Assembly: GCA_937927985.1 (NCBI GenBank)
Contig: CALFWH010000083.1
Location: 1 to 5,236 of the forward strand
Direction of reading: 5' to 3'
From: an uncultured bacterium
GTDB taxonomy: Bacteria > DRYD01
Length of the DNA: 5,236 bases
Positions 4,763-5,236 of this stretch are shown piece after piece; position 1 is the stretch's first letter, and every line of letters starts with the position of its first letter. Below the pieces are notes generated by a model. That model worked only from the letters and a program-made list of their open reading frames with translations. It was not told the DNA's origin and ran no database searches. The position numbers were made by a program, and so were the translations under genes.

Positions 4763-5236
4763 ATGAAAATTCTATTAACACGACCAAAATTAAAAGAAAA
4801 TAACAAACTAAAAAAAGAACTACAAAATGAATTCAAAATACAAGTAGATATACTTGAAATAGTAAAAATAAAACCTATATATTCGGCTCTGAAGCAAGCA
4901 ATATTAAATATTGACAAGTATGATTACATAGGATTTACAAGCCAAAATTCTGTAAGCTTTTTTTTTAATTACCTAACCAAAAAAAATATAAACCTAAATT
5001 TAAAAAATAAAAAATGGATTGCTATAGGCCCACAAACAGCAAAAAAACTACAAAAAATAGTAAACCAAACAATCCTAATACCCCCAAAATACGATACCCA
5101 AAACCTACAAATATTCCTAAAATCTATTAACCAAAAATGCCTACTTCTTAGATCAAAACTCGCTATCAAAATTAACCTACCTAATGTAAAGGAAATATAC
5201 ATCTATACTTTAGAACCCATTTTAAAATTAAAATCT
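4763..5236 (+). CDS. hemD: Uroporphyrinogen-III synthase, N-terminal 158 residues (3' end outside window)
   Basis: HemD closes and inverts ring D of hydroxymethylbilane to give uroporphyrinogen III, the common precursor of haem, sirohaem and cobalamin, in the cytoplasm. The frame is open from ATG 4763 to the window edge, 158 codons of a family usually about 240-260 long, so roughly the last 90-100 residues are missing. Family landmarks: the N-terminal strand KILLTRP (2-8), the segment YDYIGFTSQNSVSFF (53-67), matching the usual YDWIVFTSxNAVxxF, and WIAIGPQTAKKLQKI (85-99), matching the usual AIGxxTAxxL, then ILIPPKYDTQNL (104-115), matching P..Y.AEGL. The second domain then begins (CLLLRSKLA). 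The sequence is divergent and Lys/Asn-rich, but the order and spacing of motifs are right. Nine T at 4958-4966 encode Phe66-68. AAAGGA supports the start. As last gene in view of the nuoD group, it would link haem supply to electron transport; this link is inference. Confidence 0.87.
   Translation, partial: MKILLTRPKLKENNKLKKELQNEFKIQVDILEIVKIKPIYSALKQAILNIDKYDYIGFTSQNSVSFFFNYLTKKNINLNLKNKKWIAIGPQTAKKLQKIVNQTILIPPKYDTQNLQIFLKSINQKCLLLRSKLAIKINLPNVKEIYIYTLEPILKLKS

Noticed and set aside
4705..5202. Antisense frames over the start and middle of hemD (4705-4917 and 4969-5202)
   Set aside because: They overlap clear HemD motifs on the + strand; their membrane-like, Phe-rich look is a by-product of reading A-rich codons backwards.

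Overview
The window is AT-rich DNA (roughly 30 percent GC by eye) that looks bacterial. It has a G/C-stem, U-tract intrinsic terminator, Shine-Dalgarno sites of the AAAGGAG type before some genes, a TATAAT-like -10 box and bacterial-type housekeeping genes. Codon use is heavy in ATA (Ile), AGA (Arg) and AAA/AAT. I cannot name the phylum. The pairing of a bacterial-type hisS with a stand-alone complex I gene and a haem-pathway gene suggests a respiring bacterium, possibly of a little-sampled lineage.

Layout, left to right. Bases 1-521 are the 3' end of a + strand gene that starts outside the window; its C-terminal half is rich in short Gly/Val beta-strand units, like pilus-associated or other secreted proteins, and its function is unknown. 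It is followed by an 11-bp tandem repeat and a strong intrinsic terminator (550-581). Bases 630-1883 on the - strand are a complete histidyl-tRNA synthetase gene (hisS). A 191-bp divergent intergenic region (1884-2074) separates it from a + strand gene group: nuoD (2075-3253), acylphosphatase (3288-3563), an unrecognised all-helical 381-residue protein (3581-4726) and the 5' part of hemD, uroporphyrinogen-III synthase (4763 to the window end). The four are closely spaced on one strand (34, 17 and 36 bp gaps) with no terminator between them, so I infer one operon. It combines electron transport (NuoD) and tetrapyrrole synthesis (HemD) with two genes of unclear role.

Points worth attention: nuoD is separated from other complex I genes; there is a sharp strand-composition flip between the first gene (G much greater than C) and the right-hand operon (C much greater than G); short perfect tandem duplications (periods 11, 15 and 16) sit in three separate intergenic spots; a six-codon mini-ORF bridges acyP and the unknown gene by ATGA and TAAATG junctions; and hisS has a -10-like box so close to its start codon that its mRNA may be almost leaderless. 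I saw no tRNA, rRNA, CRISPR array, insertion sequence or phage gene. No gene-free stretch exceeds 191 bp.
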